From NCBI GenBank assembly GCA_963781025.1, contig CAWADU010000003.1, positions 1,364,001 to 1,428,000 of the forward strand: 64,000 nucleotides of DNA, read 5' to 3'. The notes under the pieces are model-generated. The model was not told the origin of the DNA, made no database searches, and saw only the letters and a program-made list of their open reading frames with translations. Below, one piece after another: positions 51,491 through 60,658 of the stretch. Both the position numbers and the translations under genes were made by a program. Every line of letters begins with the position of its first letter. Position 1 is the first letter of the stretch. This DNA comes from Tardibacter sp963781025 (lineage in GTDB: Bacteria > Pseudomonadota > Alphaproteobacteria > Sphingomonadales > Sphingomonadaceae).

Positions 51491-52441
51491 TCAGGCCTTG
51501 CCGATACGCTCAGCCGAACCTGTCTCCTTGGGCGCGAAGGTCTGCGAGCCAACGCCAAGCGAGATCAGAAGCGACGACGAGACATAGATCGATGAATAGG
51601 TGCCAATGACGATACCGAGCAGCATCGCGGCGGTGAAACCCCGGATGACCTCGCCGCCGAGAAGCAACAGCGAACCGAGCGCGAGCACCATCGACAACGT
51701 CGTCATCACCGTGCGCGGCAGCGTTTCGTTGACCGAAAGATCGATGAGGTCGCGGATGTCCATCTGCCGGTATTTGCGCAGATTTTCGCGGATGCGGTCA
51801 TCGATCACGATCTTGTCGTTCAACGAATAGCCGACGATCGTCAGGATGGCGGCGACGATATTGAGGTCGAACTCCATCCGCGTCAGCGCGAAAAAGCCGA
51901 GAGTGACGGTCACGTCATGGATCAGCGCGACCAGCGTCGACACGCCGAAATGCCATTCGAAGCGAAACCAGGAATACACGGCGATGCCGAGCATGGCGAA
52001 CAGCACCGCCTTGATGCCATCGCTGATCAATTCGCCCGACACCTTGCCCGAAACCGTTTCAACGCGGCGGAACGTAACGCCCGGGTATTTGGCCGCGATC
52101 TGCGTCTGCACGCGCTTCACGGTCGCCTGAACGGCAGCATCATCACCGGGCGGCAATGGCAGGCGGATGGCGATGTCGGTGGGCGCACCGAATTGCTGGA
52201 GCGACACTTCGCCCACGTGCATCGTGCCGATTTCCTTGCGCAGCCCATCGAGCGGCACCGGCTTTTCGAAACCAGCCTCGATCATCAACCCGCCAACGAA
52301 ATCGACGCCCATGTTGAGGCCGCGCGTCGCGATCAGCATGACCGACGCAAGGGTCAACAGCACGGTCAGTCCGAACGCCACCCAGCGCAACCGCACGAAG
52401 CGGAAGCGGGTATTGTCGGGAACCATCTTCAGCAATCTCAT
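51491..52441 (-). CDS. secF: Protein translocase subunit SecF
   Basis: A 316-residue membrane protein of the SecDF export motor. It has six helices, a P1 periplasmic loop after the first (GLNMGVDFVGGLMIEAGFEK), VIHDVTVTLGFFALTRMEFD-type helix IV with the conserved Asp, TIVGYSLNDKIVIDDRIREN (VGYS-N-D-V/I-V-x-DRIRE), and NETLPRTVMTTLSMVLALGS. The start ATG 52441 overlaps the secD stop as ATGA; a longer frame to 52477 is inside secD. Confidence 0.96.
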   Translation of the reverse strand: MRLLKMVPDNTRFRFVRLRWVAFGLTVLLTLASVMLIATRGLNMGVDFVGGLMIEAGFEKPVPLDGLRKEIGTMHVGEVSLQQFGAPTDIAIRLPLPPGDDAAVQATVKRVQTQIAAKYPGVTFRRVETVSGKVSGELISDGIKAVLFAMLGIAVYSWFRFEWHFGVSTLVALIHDVTVTLGFFALTRMEFDLNIVAAILTIVGYSLNDKIVIDDRIRENLRKYRQMDIRDLIDLSVNETLPRTVMTTLSMVLALGSLLLLGGEVIRGFTAAMLLGIVIGTYSSIYVSSSLLISLGVGSQTFAPKETGSAERIGKA

Positions 52442-54042
52442 ATCACCAACTCCACCGGCCGGCTGGCCCGCAGCCAACGCGCGACGATCAGCCGCGTCAC
52501 GGTAACGGCCGTGAACACCGAGGTCGCGATGCCGATCGTCAGCACCACGGCAAAACCCTTGATCGGGCCCGAACCGAAGGTGATCATGATGACGGCCGCG
52601 ATCAGATTGGTGATGTTCGCATCCCAGATCGTGCGAGTGGCCTCGGTATAGCCCGTTTCGACGGACTGTATGATGCCACGGCCCTTGCGCTGCTCCTCGC
52701 GGATGCGCTCGTTGATCAGCACGTTCGCATCGACGGCAGCGCCGATCGTCAGCACGAAACCGGCGATGCCGGGCAGCGTGAGCGTCGCCCCGAAGATCGA
52801 CATCACGCCCATGATGATCAGCATGTTCAGGCCGAGCGCCATCGTCGCATAGACCCCGAACCGGCCATAGGTGACCAGCATGAACACGACCACGGCTGCG
52901 GTGGCTACAATGCTGGCGATAATGCCCGACCGGATCGAATCGGCGCCGAGATCAGGTCCGACGGTGCGTTCCTCGACCACCTTCAGCGCGACCGGAAGCT
53001 TGCCCGAACGCAGGAGGATGGCGAGCTGATTGGCGCTATCGGTCGTGAAATTGCCGGAAATGATGCCGGCACCGCCCAAAATCGGCTCGTTAATGACGGG
53101 AGCCGAAATCACCTTGCCGTCGAGGATGATGGCGAACGGCTTTCCCGTGTTCTCCTGCGTGGCGCGCGCGAAGCGGCGGCCGCCCGCGCTGTCGAAGCGG
53201 AAATTGACCGCAGGTGCGCCATATTGATCCTGGCCGATGCTGGCGTCGATCAACTGGTCGCCGGTAACGACCGCACGCCGTTCAACCGCGATCGCCTTCA
53301 GCCCGCGCGGATCATCCGGATAAGGCAGTATCTGGCTGCCGACCGGAGCGCGGCCCTGGGCGACATCATCGGGTGTCGCGCGCACGTCGACCATCTTGAA
53401 ATCGAGCTTGGCGGTCTTGCCGAGCAGCGCCTTCAGCGCGGCCGGATCCTGCAGGCCGGGCACCTGCACGACGATGCGGTTCGAACCCTGGCGAACGATC
53501 GTCGGCTCGCGCGTGCCCATTTCATCGATACGGCGCCGAATAACCTCCACCGCCTGTTGCATCGCGTTGTCGATCGCCGCGTTCATTCCCGAATTGGTCG
53601 GCGCCAGGAGGATCCGCGAACCATCGATGACGCTGACGTCCCAGTCGCGCTGGCCGGTGACGCCGACCGGCCGGGTCAGCCGCCGCATCCGTTCCACCGC
53701 ACTGTCGAGCTGGGCCGCATCGCGCAGCATGAAGCTGAGCTTTCCGCCCGCCGTCGACATGTCGCCGACCGCGATCTTGCCGCCTTCACCCTGGCGCAAT
53801 TCGGACCGGACGCTCTCCTCGATCACCTCAAGCCGTTGCTTGGCGATGTCCGAAATGTCCGCCTCGAGAAGGATGTGGCTGCCGCCGCGAAGATCGAGGC
53901 CCAGGTTGATCTGCGAATGCGGAACGAACGACGGCCATTTCGCAACGGTCGATTCGGGGAAGAAATTGGGAACGGCAAACAGCACGCCGACCAGGACCGC
54001 GATTGCGATCCCCCATATCTTCCAGGGCGGAAAGTCGAGCAT
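52438..54042 (-). CDS. secD: Protein translocase subunit SecD
   Basis: A 534-residue SecD. One helix at the N-terminus, then GLDLRGGSHILLEADISDIA. The large periplasmic domain shows RRIDEMGTREPTIVRQGSNR and IVVQVPGLQDPAALKALLGK, and later GRRFARATQENTGKPFAIIL. It ends with five helices, including GLNMLIIMGVMSIFGATLTL, PGIAGFVLTIGAAVDANVLI (proton-path Asp) and NERIREEQRKGRG. It lies 14 bp after yajC and overlaps secF by 4 bp. Confidence 0.97.
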   Translation of the reverse strand: MLDFPPWKIWGIAIAVLVGVLFAVPNFFPESTVAKWPSFVPHSQINLGLDLRGGSHILLEADISDIAKQRLEVIEESVRSELRQGEGGKIAVGDMSTAGGKLSFMLRDAAQLDSAVERMRRLTRPVGVTGQRDWDVSVIDGSRILLAPTNSGMNAAIDNAMQQAVEVIRRRIDEMGTREPTIVRQGSNRIVVQVPGLQDPAALKALLGKTAKLDFKMVDVRATPDDVAQGRAPVGSQILPYPDDPRGLKAIAVERRAVVTGDQLIDASIGQDQYGAPAVNFRFDSAGGRRFARATQENTGKPFAIILDGKVISAPVINEPILGGAGIISGNFTTDSANQLAILLRSGKLPVALKVVEERTVGPDLGADSIRSGIIASIVATAAVVVFMLVTYGRFGVYATMALGLNMLIIMGVMSIFGATLTLPGIAGFVLTIGAAVDANVLINERIREEQRKGRGIIQSVETGYTEATRTIWDANITNLIAAVIMITFGSGPIKGFAVVLTIGIATSVFTAVTVTRLIVARWLRASRPVELVI

Positions 54043-54056
54043 AAAGGCCTAACCGA

Positions 54057-54392
54057 TCAGTCGTTGGCTGGACGGCCGCCCGCGGTGCGGACGTCGGACA
54101 GCATGCCTTTCAAGGCTCGCACGCGGATGTTGGGGGCAAGTTCAATCTCGACTTCCTGCTCGTCGACCTTGGTGATCTTGCCAACAAGGCCGCCGCCGGT
54201 GACGACCATGTCGCCCTTTTTCACGGCGTCGATCAGGGCGCGATGCTCCTTCGCCCGCTTTTGCTGTGGACGGATCAACAGGAAGTAGAAAATCACGAAA
54301 ATGAGGAGCAACGGCACGATCTGCAGGAAGGCTGTAGCCCCTCCGCCAGCAGCGGTCGTGGCCGTTTGTGCAAAGGCTGGTGTCGAGAACAT
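54057..54392 (-). CDS. yajC: Preprotein translocase subunit YajC
   Basis: A 111-residue single-helix membrane protein: FLQIVPLLLIFVIFYFLLIR, then PQQKRAKEHRALIDAVKKGD and VVTGGGLVGKITKVDEQEVE, the family block. It associates with SecDF. It is the first gene of the minus-strand yajC-secD-secF unit. The start MFSTPAFAQTA is plausible; the ATG is at 54392. Confidence 0.95.
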   Translation of the reverse strand: MFSTPAFAQTATTAAGGGATAFLQIVPLLLIFVIFYFLLIRPQQKRAKEHRALIDAVKKGDMVVTGGGLVGKITKVDEQEVEIELAPNIRVRALKGMLSDVRTAGGRPAND

Positions 54393-54513
54393 GGACTGGC
54401 TTTCGTGGAACGTGACGGATTGGTCTGATCGACCGGGCTGGCGCGCGTTTATACAGCGCCCGGCCGGTCATGCAATCGTGACGGTGTTTATGCTTTCGTT
54501 CTCTTTTTTCCAC

Positions 54514-54607
54514 CGTCATCTCCGCGAAGGCAGGGACCCATGAACCCGTGCCTGCGAAAATTTGATCATCACGCTGTTCTTGGATTCCCGCCTTTGCGGG
54601 AATGACG
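54514..54607. repeat. Degenerate REP-like inverted pair
   Basis: Left arm 54514-54540 and right arm 54581-54607 are imperfect inverted copies (about 21 of 27 positions match) of the dispersed cgtcatcnccgcgaaggc element, around a 40-bp spacer. It lies between divergent yajC and the DUF815 gene, so it does not fit a terminator role. Confidence 0.6.
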
Positions 54608-54621
54608 CTAGAGAAGTGCGC

Positions 54622-55458
54622 ATGACAGACCTCACCCCCCTCCTCTCCCGCATCGCGGATGCGCTTGAACGGATCGCGCCGAAATTCCCCAAGGACGCCG
54701 ATCTGACCGCGCACAACGCCTATCTATGGCGGGACGGGCATTTGAGCGCGGTGGCTGATTTCCGGGCCCAGCCGCTCGACATGCTGACCGGCATCGATGC
54801 GCAGAAGGAAGCGCTGCTCCGCAACACGCGCCGCCTCGCCCATGGCCTGCCGGCCCATGACGTGCTGTTGTGGGGATCGCGCGGCATGGGAAAGTCCAGC
54901 CTGTCAAAATCGGTGGTGACCGCGCTCCAGTCGGAACGCCTGCCGGTGGCGCTGATCGAGATCGCGCGCGATGCGCTGCCTTCGCTTCCGGCGCTGTTTT
55001 CCCGCCTGAGGGGCATCGAGCGAAGCTTTGTGCTGTTCGCCGACGACCTCTCGTTCGAAGGCGACTATTCGGCGGCCAAGGCGCTGCGTTCCTTGCTGGA
55101 AGGCGGAGCCGAAGCCCGCCCCGAAAACGCGCGGCTTTATGTCACGTCAAACCGCCGCCACCTCGTCGACCGCGACCTGAAGGAGCAGGACAGCGCAATC
55201 AATGTGCGCGACGTCGTGGACGACAAGCTGGCGCTCGCGGATCGCTTCGGCCTGTCGCTCGGCTTCCATAATTGCGATCAGGATACCTATCTCGCGATGG
55301 TCCGTAGCTACGCCGAGGCGGCGGGCGTCCCGCTCGATGAACATGATGCGCTTGAGTGGTCCGTCACGCGCGGATCGCGTTCCGGGCGCGTCGCCTGGCA
55401 TTATGCGCAGGAAATCATCGCTCGGGCGAAAGAAGAAATCCCCCGTTCGTTATCCTGA
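54622..55458 (+). CDS. DUF815 family AAA-type ATPase
   Basis: A 278-residue ATPase. Walker A is VLLWGSRGMGKSSLSKSVV, Walker B SFVLFADDLSFEGDYSAAK, and the sensor region has RLYVTSNRRHLVDRDLKEQD. These match DUF815, a widespread alphaproteobacterial P-loop family of unknown role. The N-terminal 60 residues are a helical leader. The start at 54622 is the ATG before TDLTPLL; a longer frame from 54562 would begin in the inverted repeat. Function unknown. Confidence 0.9.
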   Translation: MTDLTPLLSRIADALERIAPKFPKDADLTAHNAYLWRDGHLSAVADFRAQPLDMLTGIDAQKEALLRNTRRLAHGLPAHDVLLWGSRGMGKSSLSKSVVTALQSERLPVALIEIARDALPSLPALFSRLRGIERSFVLFADDLSFEGDYSAAKALRSLLEGGAEARPENARLYVTSNRRHLVDRDLKEQDSAINVRDVVDDKLALADRFGLSLGFHNCDQDTYLAMVRSYAEAAGVPLDEHDALEWSVTRGSRSGRVAWHYAQEIIARAKEEIPRSLS

Positions 55459-55536
55459 CAAATGCCGGGATTCCCGACCATGGATATCCCGGCTGTGGTG
55501 AGAAACTTCCCTTTTGCGACCATCGGAAGCCGCGAC

Positions 55537-55983
55537 TTATCGGATTTTGACCTCGGTCTTCAGTGATTCGAATTGCGCGCCCATCTGATCGCGTTTGTCC
55601 TTTTCGAAGTCGCCCCTGACCTGGCCGAACACCTCTTCTTCTTCCTCCTCGATATGATGTTCGAGGATTTCCATCATCACCTTGGCTTCCGCCGACCATT
55701 CCGGTGACAGCGGATCGCCGCCGTTCTTCAGCTTGGCGAGCAGGCTTTCGGCCAGGCCGTGCTCGGTGTAGCCCTCATATCCCGCCTCGACGTCTTCTTC
55801 CTCGCCGGTTTTGATCAGGGCGTCGTAAACGACCTTTTCTTCGGCCTTCGAGTGTCGTGTGAGAAGCTCCGCGAACTCCTGAAAAAGCTTCCGGCGTTCA
55901 GATCCATCCTCGCTCTTGTTAACTGCCTTGATCAACTTCTTGAGCTGCTGATGATCCTGGTGAAGTGCCTTGGTGATTTCCAC
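55537..55983 (-). CDS. Hemerythrin HHE domain protein
   Basis: A 148-residue helical protein with the HHE cation-binding pattern: ITKALHQDHQQLKKLIKAV (H-x2-DH), LLTRHSKAEEKVVYDALIK (H and E), YTEHGLAESLLAKL, and EILEHHIEEEEEEVFGQVR (HH-x-x-E). These would form a di-iron site for O2, NO or redox sensing. The start is GTG 55983, because AGGAGA lies 8 bp upstream; an ATG at 56019 would place that site inside the gene. Family members are known in stress and redox balance. Monocistronic. Confidence 0.9.
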   Translation of the reverse strand: MEITKALHQDHQQLKKLIKAVNKSEDGSERRKLFQEFAELLTRHSKAEEKVVYDALIKTGEEEDVEAGYEGYTEHGLAESLLAKLKNGGDPLSPEWSAEAKVMMEILEHHIEEEEEEVFGQVRGDFEKDKRDQMGAQFESLKTEVKIR

Positions 55984-56066
55984 AACCGAATCTCCTGTCA
56001 GGAAATACCCCGCCGGCATTAGAACCGCGCGCGCCGCCGCTACGTTCCCGTCGTTCGTCGCAGAGC

Positions 56067-57854
56067 TCAGTTGCCCAGCACCTCGGCCTTTTCCGCCAGT
56101 TCGAGCCAGCGCTCCTCCGCCGCGTCTTTCCTGGCGCGGGCATCGGTCACGGCCTTGCTCAGCCGCTCGAATTTTGCGGGATCGCGCGAATACAGATCCG
56201 GATCGTGGAGCAGCGCCTCGTCGCGCTCGATCGCCGCGTTCAGCGCCTCGATCTCTTTCGGCAGCTTCTCCAGCTCGTAATTTTCCTTGAAGCTGAGTTT
56301 GGTCTGCACCTTCGCGGCTGAAGGCGCCGGAGCCGTCTTCTGGCCGGACCTGGTGTTCGATTGCCGCTCCGCCGGCTTGCGCCTTGCCTCCCAGTCCATA
56401 TAGCCGCCCGCCACGATATCGGCCTTGCCCGACCCGTCGAGGCCGACCACCATGGTCACCGTGCGGTCCAGAAAATCGCGGTCGTGGCTGACGATGAGCA
56501 CCGTTCCCTCATAGTCCGCGATCACTTCCTGCAGCAGGTCCAGCGTTTCCATGTCGAGGTCGTTGGTCGGCTCGTCCAGCACCAGCAGGTTCGACCGGCG
56601 GGCGAATTCGCGTGCCAGCAACAGGCGCGAACGCTCGCCGCCCGACAGCGTCTCGATCCGGGCCTCGGCAAGCCCGGGTTCGAACAGAAAGTCCTTCAGA
56701 TAGCCCTGGACATGCTTCCTGGTGCCGCGCACCTCTACCCAGTCGCCGCCGTCGGCAAGAATATCGCGCACCGTCTTGCCCGGTTGGAGCAATTTGCGCT
56801 GCTGGTCTATCACCACCCCATCCAGCGTCTTCGCCCGCCTTACGGTGCCCTCATCGGGCGCGATCTCGCCGGTCAGCAGCTTCAACAGCGTCGTCTTGCC
56901 CGTGCCGTTCGCACCGACCACGCCGATCCGGTCGCCGCGCTGCACGCGCAGTGAAAAATCCTTCAGGATCGCGCGCTCCCCGAACACTTTCGTCACATTT
57001 TCGGCGTCGATCACGATCTTGGTCTTGCTGTCGCCATTCTCGACCGCAAGCCGGGCGACGCCCGCCGGACCCTGCATCGCCTTTCGTTGGACGCGCATAT
57101 CCTCCAGCTTGCGCAGACGGCCCTGGTTGCGCCGCCGCCGTGCCGTAACGCCGCGCTGGAGCCAGTGGAGTTCCTGCGCCAGCTTGGTGTCGAGCTTGTC
57201 CGCCGACCGTGCCTCTTCCTCGTAGACGCGTTCGGTCCACGCCTCGAACCCGCCAAAGCCAACCTCCGCGCGTCTCAGGCCGCCCCGCTCCAGCCACAGC
57301 GAGGACCGCGTCAACCGCGTCAGGAACGTGCGGTCGTGGCTGATCGCAACGAATGCCCCGGTGTACCGCGCCAGCCAGTTTTCCAGCCAGTCGATCGCGG
57401 CGAGATCGAGATGGTTGGTCGGTTCGTCGAGCAGCAGGACATCGGGGTCCATCGCCAGTGCGCGGGCGATCGCCGCCCGCCTGCGCTCACCGCCGCTGGC
57501 AGTCTTCGCTTCCCGATCAAGGTCGACGCCGATCTGGTCGGCGATCGCCGCGACCTCATGGGCTGCGGGCGCGTCAGGGCCTTGCAACGCATAGTCCCGC
57601 AGCGTCTGAAAACCCGACACCTGCGGGTCTTGTTCCAGCAACACAACGCGCGCGCCGGGACGCAAGGTTCGCCTGCCCTCGTCGCCTTCGATCTGTCCCG
57701 CAAGAAGCCGCAGGAGGGTGGTCTTTCCAGCCCCGTTGCGGCCGACCAGCGCCAACCGGTCGCGCTCCTCGATGAATATGTCGAGTTCGCGGAACAGCCA
57801 GCCGGCTCCCTGGACCAATCCAAGACCTTCATATGCAAGAACGGGTGCGGACAT
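56067..57854 (-). CDS. uup: ABC-F family ATPase, Uup type
   Basis: A 595-residue soluble protein with two ABC domains. Domain 1: ALVGRNGAGKTTLLRLLAGQ, TASGGERRRAAIARALAMDP, LLLDEPTNHLDLAAIDWLE. A linker region follows, then domain 2: IGVVGANGTGKTTLLKLLTG, TLSGGERSRLLLAREFARRS, LVLDEPTNDLDMETLDLLQ. The C-terminal 85 residues are the Uup-type coiled-coil DNA-binding domain (KLSFKENYELEKLPKEIEAL). ABC-F proteins act on ribosomes; Uup is also linked to transposon excision precision in E. coli. No membrane domain. Confidence 0.93.
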   Translation of the reverse strand: MSAPVLAYEGLGLVQGAGWLFRELDIFIEERDRLALVGRNGAGKTTLLRLLAGQIEGDEGRRTLRPGARVVLLEQDPQVSGFQTLRDYALQGPDAPAAHEVAAIADQIGVDLDREAKTASGGERRRAAIARALAMDPDVLLLDEPTNHLDLAAIDWLENWLARYTGAFVAISHDRTFLTRLTRSSLWLERGGLRRAEVGFGGFEAWTERVYEEEARSADKLDTKLAQELHWLQRGVTARRRRNQGRLRKLEDMRVQRKAMQGPAGVARLAVENGDSKTKIVIDAENVTKVFGERAILKDFSLRVQRGDRIGVVGANGTGKTTLLKLLTGEIAPDEGTVRRAKTLDGVVIDQQRKLLQPGKTVRDILADGGDWVEVRGTRKHVQGYLKDFLFEPGLAEARIETLSGGERSRLLLAREFARRSNLLVLDEPTNDLDMETLDLLQEVIADYEGTVLIVSHDRDFLDRTVTMVVGLDGSGKADIVAGGYMDWEARRKPAERQSNTRSGQKTAPAPSAAKVQTKLSFKENYELEKLPKEIEALNAAIERDEALLHDPDLYSRDPAKFERLSKAVTDARARKDAAEERWLELAEKAEVLGN

Positions 57855-57918
57855 GATGCAACAACGCTTTGGTAAAGAGTGGTGGTGTTATTCAGGGCCT
57901 ATTCACGCCTAGTAGGTC

Positions 57919-58230
57919 ATGTCAAAAGCCATGTTCATGAGAGTCATAGCAACCGCGTTGGGTTTGGGAGGCATGGCGTTGAGCGCCACCCCGGCCGATG
58001 CCCGACGGGACCAGGACGAGGCCTATCAGGCTGCCCGTAGCGGCGAGATACGCTCGTTGCCCGATATCCGTGCGCGTGTCCACTCGCGCATGTCCGATGC
58101 GCAGCCGCTCGGCGAGGAATATGATTCGGCATCGCGCACCTACCGCCTCAAATATCTGAGGAGCGGTTCTGTAATCTGGGTCGATGTCGACGCGCGCACT
58201 GGCGCAGTCGTCCGGCATTCTGGTAACTAG
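57919..58230 (+). CDS. Small exported PepSY-like protein
   Basis: A 103-residue protein with a signal peptide (MFMRVIATALGLGGMALSAT, cleavage near ADA). The mature part has RSGEIRSLPDIRARVHSRM and YRLKYLRSGSVIWVDVDART, then GAVVRHSGN, the PepSY-like arrangement of R-G-E-I-x-PL followed by Y-x-V/L-K...D...G.V. It lies 5 bp upstream of the response-regulator gene, and a PepSY-like protein often precedes an OmpR/HK pair and tunes the kinase. That role here is inference. Confidence 0.82.
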   Translation: MSKAMFMRVIATALGLGGMALSATPADARRDQDEAYQAARSGEIRSLPDIRARVHSRMSDAQPLGEEYDSASRTYRLKYLRSGSVIWVDVDARTGAVVRHSGN

Positions 58231-58235
58231 CGAAT

Positions 58236-58898
58236 ATGCGAATCCTGATCGTCGAGGACGAGCCCAATCTTGGGCGTCAGCTCCGTTCAACCCTTGAAGG
58301 CGCCGGCTATGCCGTCGATCTCGCCACGGATGGCGAGGACGGGCACTTTCTGGGTTCGACGGAAAACTACGATGCGGTCGTGCTCGACCTCGGCCTGCCC
58401 GAAATCGACGGCCTGACGGTGCTCGACCGCTGGCGCAAGGAAGGCAGGGCAACCCCGGTTCTGGTCCTTACCGCGCGCGACAGCTGGTCCGACAAGGTCG
58501 CCGGACTGGACGCCGGCGCCGACGATTATCTCGCCAAGCCCTTCCAGACGGAGGAGTTGATCGCCCGCCTGCGCGCGCTCATCCGTCGCGCCAGCGGCAA
58601 TGCCTCCTCCGAGCTGACGGCGGGGCCGGTCCGGCTCGATGCGCGGTCGGGCCGTGTGACGCTTGACGGCGAACCGGTCAAATTGACGGCGCAGGAATAC
58701 AAACTGCTCAGCTATCTGCTCCACAACAAGGGGAAGGTGGTTTCGCGTACCGAATTGATCGAGCATATCTACGATCAGGATTTCGACCGCGATTCGAACA
58801 CCATCGAAGTTTTCGTCACCCGCATCCGGAAAAAGCTTGGGGCCGATGTCATCACCACAATCCGCGGCCTCGGATACAGCCTCGACGACCCCGCATAG
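58236..58898 (+). CDS. OmpR/PhoB-family response regulator
   Basis: A 220-residue regulator. Receiver (1-115): MRILIVEDEPNLGRQL, VVLDLGLPEIDGLTVL (phosphoacceptor Asp), VLVLTARDSW (Thr), DYLAKPFQTEELIAR (Lys-Pro). Winged-helix DNA-binding domain (about 128-218): LTAQEYKLLSYLLHNKGKVV, SRTELIEHIYDQDFDRDSNT, IEVFVTRIRKKLGADVITTI and RGLGYSL. It overlaps the kinase gene by 53 bp and follows the PepSY-like gene. Confidence 0.95.
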   Translation: MRILIVEDEPNLGRQLRSTLEGAGYAVDLATDGEDGHFLGSTENYDAVVLDLGLPEIDGLTVLDRWRKEGRATPVLVLTARDSWSDKVAGLDAGADDYLAKPFQTEELIARLRALIRRASGNASSELTAGPVRLDARSGRVTLDGEPVKLTAQEYKLLSYLLHNKGKVVSRTELIEHIYDQDFDRDSNTIEVFVTRIRKKLGADVITTIRGLGYSLDDPA

Positions 58899-60258
58899 GG
58901 GGCGTCTGCTGGCGATTGTCCGGGGGTCTTTGACCCGGCGGATGATCGTTCTGGCGACGGCATGGATCTTCGTGCTGCTCGCCGGCGGCGGCTTTGCGCT
59001 GGATCGCGTGCTGACCAACGCGATTACCCGCAATTTCGACGCGCAGCTTTCATATGCGCTGACCGCGATGATCGCGTCGGCGGAAATTGGTCCCGACGAA
59101 GAGGTGCGCTTTTCCCGGCCGCTTGGCGATCAGCGTTTTCTGGAACCCTATTCGGGTCTCTATTGGCAGGTGACCGCGAACGGCGCCGAACCTTTCCGGT
59201 CGCGCTCGTTGTGGGACCGCGCGATCGCCATCTCGGCGGCGCAGACCAGCGAGGAAATCCAGTCGTATGACACGCGCGAATTCCCGCAGGAACCCTTGCG
59301 GGTGCTTCAGCGCGACGTCCGGTTGCCAGGCGGCAACCGGCTCTGGCGCTTCCAGGTCGCTGAAAGCCGGGTTGGGCTCGACGACCAGATCCATATGCTT
59401 CGATCGACGCTCGGCTGGTCCTTTGCGGCTCTGGGCCTGGGTCTTGTGGTGCTCGCCGCGCTTCAGGCGACCTATGGACTCTGGCCCTTGCGCCGCGTCC
59501 GGCGGGCCATCGCGGCGATCCGCTCGGGCCGGTTGAACCGGGTGCCCGAAAATTTCCCGCCCGAGATCGAACCGTTCGTTGCCGAACTCAATGCGCTGAT
59601 TGAACATAGCGAGGCACAGTCGGAAGCCGCCCGCCGCCACGCCGGCAACCTCGCCCACGCGCTCAAGACGCCGATGGCCGTCCTTATGAACGAGGCGATG
59701 GCGCACAGCCCCGATCTCGCCGACACCGTCATTCGCGAAACCGGCACCATGCGTCGTCAGGTCGACCACCATCTCGCACGTGCGCGTGCGCTTGGCCGCC
59801 GCGCGGCGGGTCAGGCCCGCGCGGAAATCTGGCCGTCGCTCCAGGCGGTGGTGCGGGCGGTATCGCGCATGCACGCCCATTCCACGATCGATGTCACCGG
59901 CGCCAAGGACGCCACCTTTGCCGGCGAACGCCAGGATCTGGAGGAAATGCTCGGCAATCTCATCGAAAACGCCGCCAAATACGGCAGCGGCCGGGTGTTC
60001 GTCACCGTCACCAACGCGGGCGGCTTCGTTGAGATTCTGGTGGAAGATGACGGACACGGCATTCCCGAGGAACGGCGCGGCGAGCTGTTCGGGCGCGGCG
60101 CGCGGCTGGATACTTCAAAGCCCGGAACCGGTCTCGGCCTGTCGATCATTCGCGACGTCGTCGAGATTTACGGCGGCGAGATCATCTTGGGCGAAAGCGA
60201 AGACCTTGGCGGGCTTGCCGCGACGTTGAAATTGCCCGCTGCCGTGGTGGAAGGCTAA
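58846..60258 (+). CDS. Sensor histidine kinase, partner of the OmpR-type regulator
   Basis: A 470-residue membrane kinase. One helix lies at about 34-50 (MIVLATAWIFVLLAGGGFAL) and a second at about 188-208 (WSFAALGLGLVVLAALQATY), enclosing a periplasmic sensor of about 135 residues. The HAMP-like part follows. The dimerisation/phosphoacceptor His is in RRHAGNLAHALKTPMAVLMN. N box: LEEMLGNLIENAAKYGSGRV. G boxes: VEDDGHGIPEE and SKPGTGLGLSIIRDVVEI. The start is taken as ATG 58846, inside the regulator gene; ATG 58942 would remove the leader. Its stop codon overlaps that of chorismate mutase on the other strand by two bases. Confidence 0.93.
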   Translation: MSSPQSAASDTASTTPHRGRLLAIVRGSLTRRMIVLATAWIFVLLAGGGFALDRVLTNAITRNFDAQLSYALTAMIASAEIGPDEEVRFSRPLGDQRFLEPYSGLYWQVTANGAEPFRSRSLWDRAIAISAAQTSEEIQSYDTREFPQEPLRVLQRDVRLPGGNRLWRFQVAESRVGLDDQIHMLRSTLGWSFAALGLGLVVLAALQATYGLWPLRRVRRAIAAIRSGRLNRVPENFPPEIEPFVAELNALIEHSEAQSEAARRHAGNLAHALKTPMAVLMNEAMAHSPDLADTVIRETGTMRRQVDHHLARARALGRRAAGQARAEIWPSLQAVVRAVSRMHAHSTIDVTGAKDATFAGERQDLEEMLGNLIENAAKYGSGRVFVTVTNAGGFVEILVEDDGHGIPEERRGELFGRGARLDTSKPGTGLGLSIIRDVVEIYGGEIILGESEDLGGLAATLKLPAAVVEG

Positions 60259-60602
60259 ACGCCCTCGCGCAGCCGCTCGTGGTGGCGAATCACCTCGTCG
60301 ATGACGAAACGCAGGAACTTCTCCGAAAATTCGGGATCCAGATGGGCGCTTTTGGCAAGCGCGCGCAGCCGCTCTATCTGCTGTTTCTCGCGCGCGCCAT
60401 CGGCTGGAGGCAAACCGTGGCTTGCCTTGTACCGGCCCACCGCCTGCGTGATCTTGAACCGCTCCGCAAGCATGAAGACCAGCGCCGCATCGATATTATC
60501 GATGCTTTCGCGGTAGCTTTTGAGTACATCCGTCGTCGTTTCGGCCACCAATATCGTCCTGCATCCGCCAGCCCGGCCCTGCTTGTCGCCAGCTTCAGTC
60601 AA
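60255..60602 (-). CDS. Chorismate mutase (AroQ class)
   Basis: A 115-residue helical chorismate mutase, converting chorismate to prephenate. The first helix has YRESIDNIDAALVFMLAERF (E/D-x2-R-type start); then KITQAVGRYKASHGLPPADG (Lys for substrate), REKQQIERLRALAKSAHLDP and VIDEVIRHHERLREGV. It is a monofunctional enzyme without a prephenate dehydratase domain. The N-terminal 20 residues lack similarity and may belong to a leader. It is convergent with the histidine kinase and divergent from the polyprenyl synthase. Confidence 0.92.
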   Translation of the reverse strand: MTEAGDKQGRAGGCRTILVAETTTDVLKSYRESIDNIDAALVFMLAERFKITQAVGRYKASHGLPPADGAREKQQIERLRALAKSAHLDPEFSEKFLRFVIDEVIRHHERLREGV

Positions 60603-60658
60603 AAGTGCAAGAGCAACGGCTTGCCTAAACGCAGGATGGCCCTATTTAGCCTGACTCC

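Noticed and set aside
58846..58898. 53-bp overlap of kinase and regulator genes considered as a sign of a wrong kinase start
   Set aside because: The helix starts only about 30 codons later and overlaps of this size occur in such pairs. An alternative ATG at 58942 is noted, but the longer form keeps a cytoplasmic leader.
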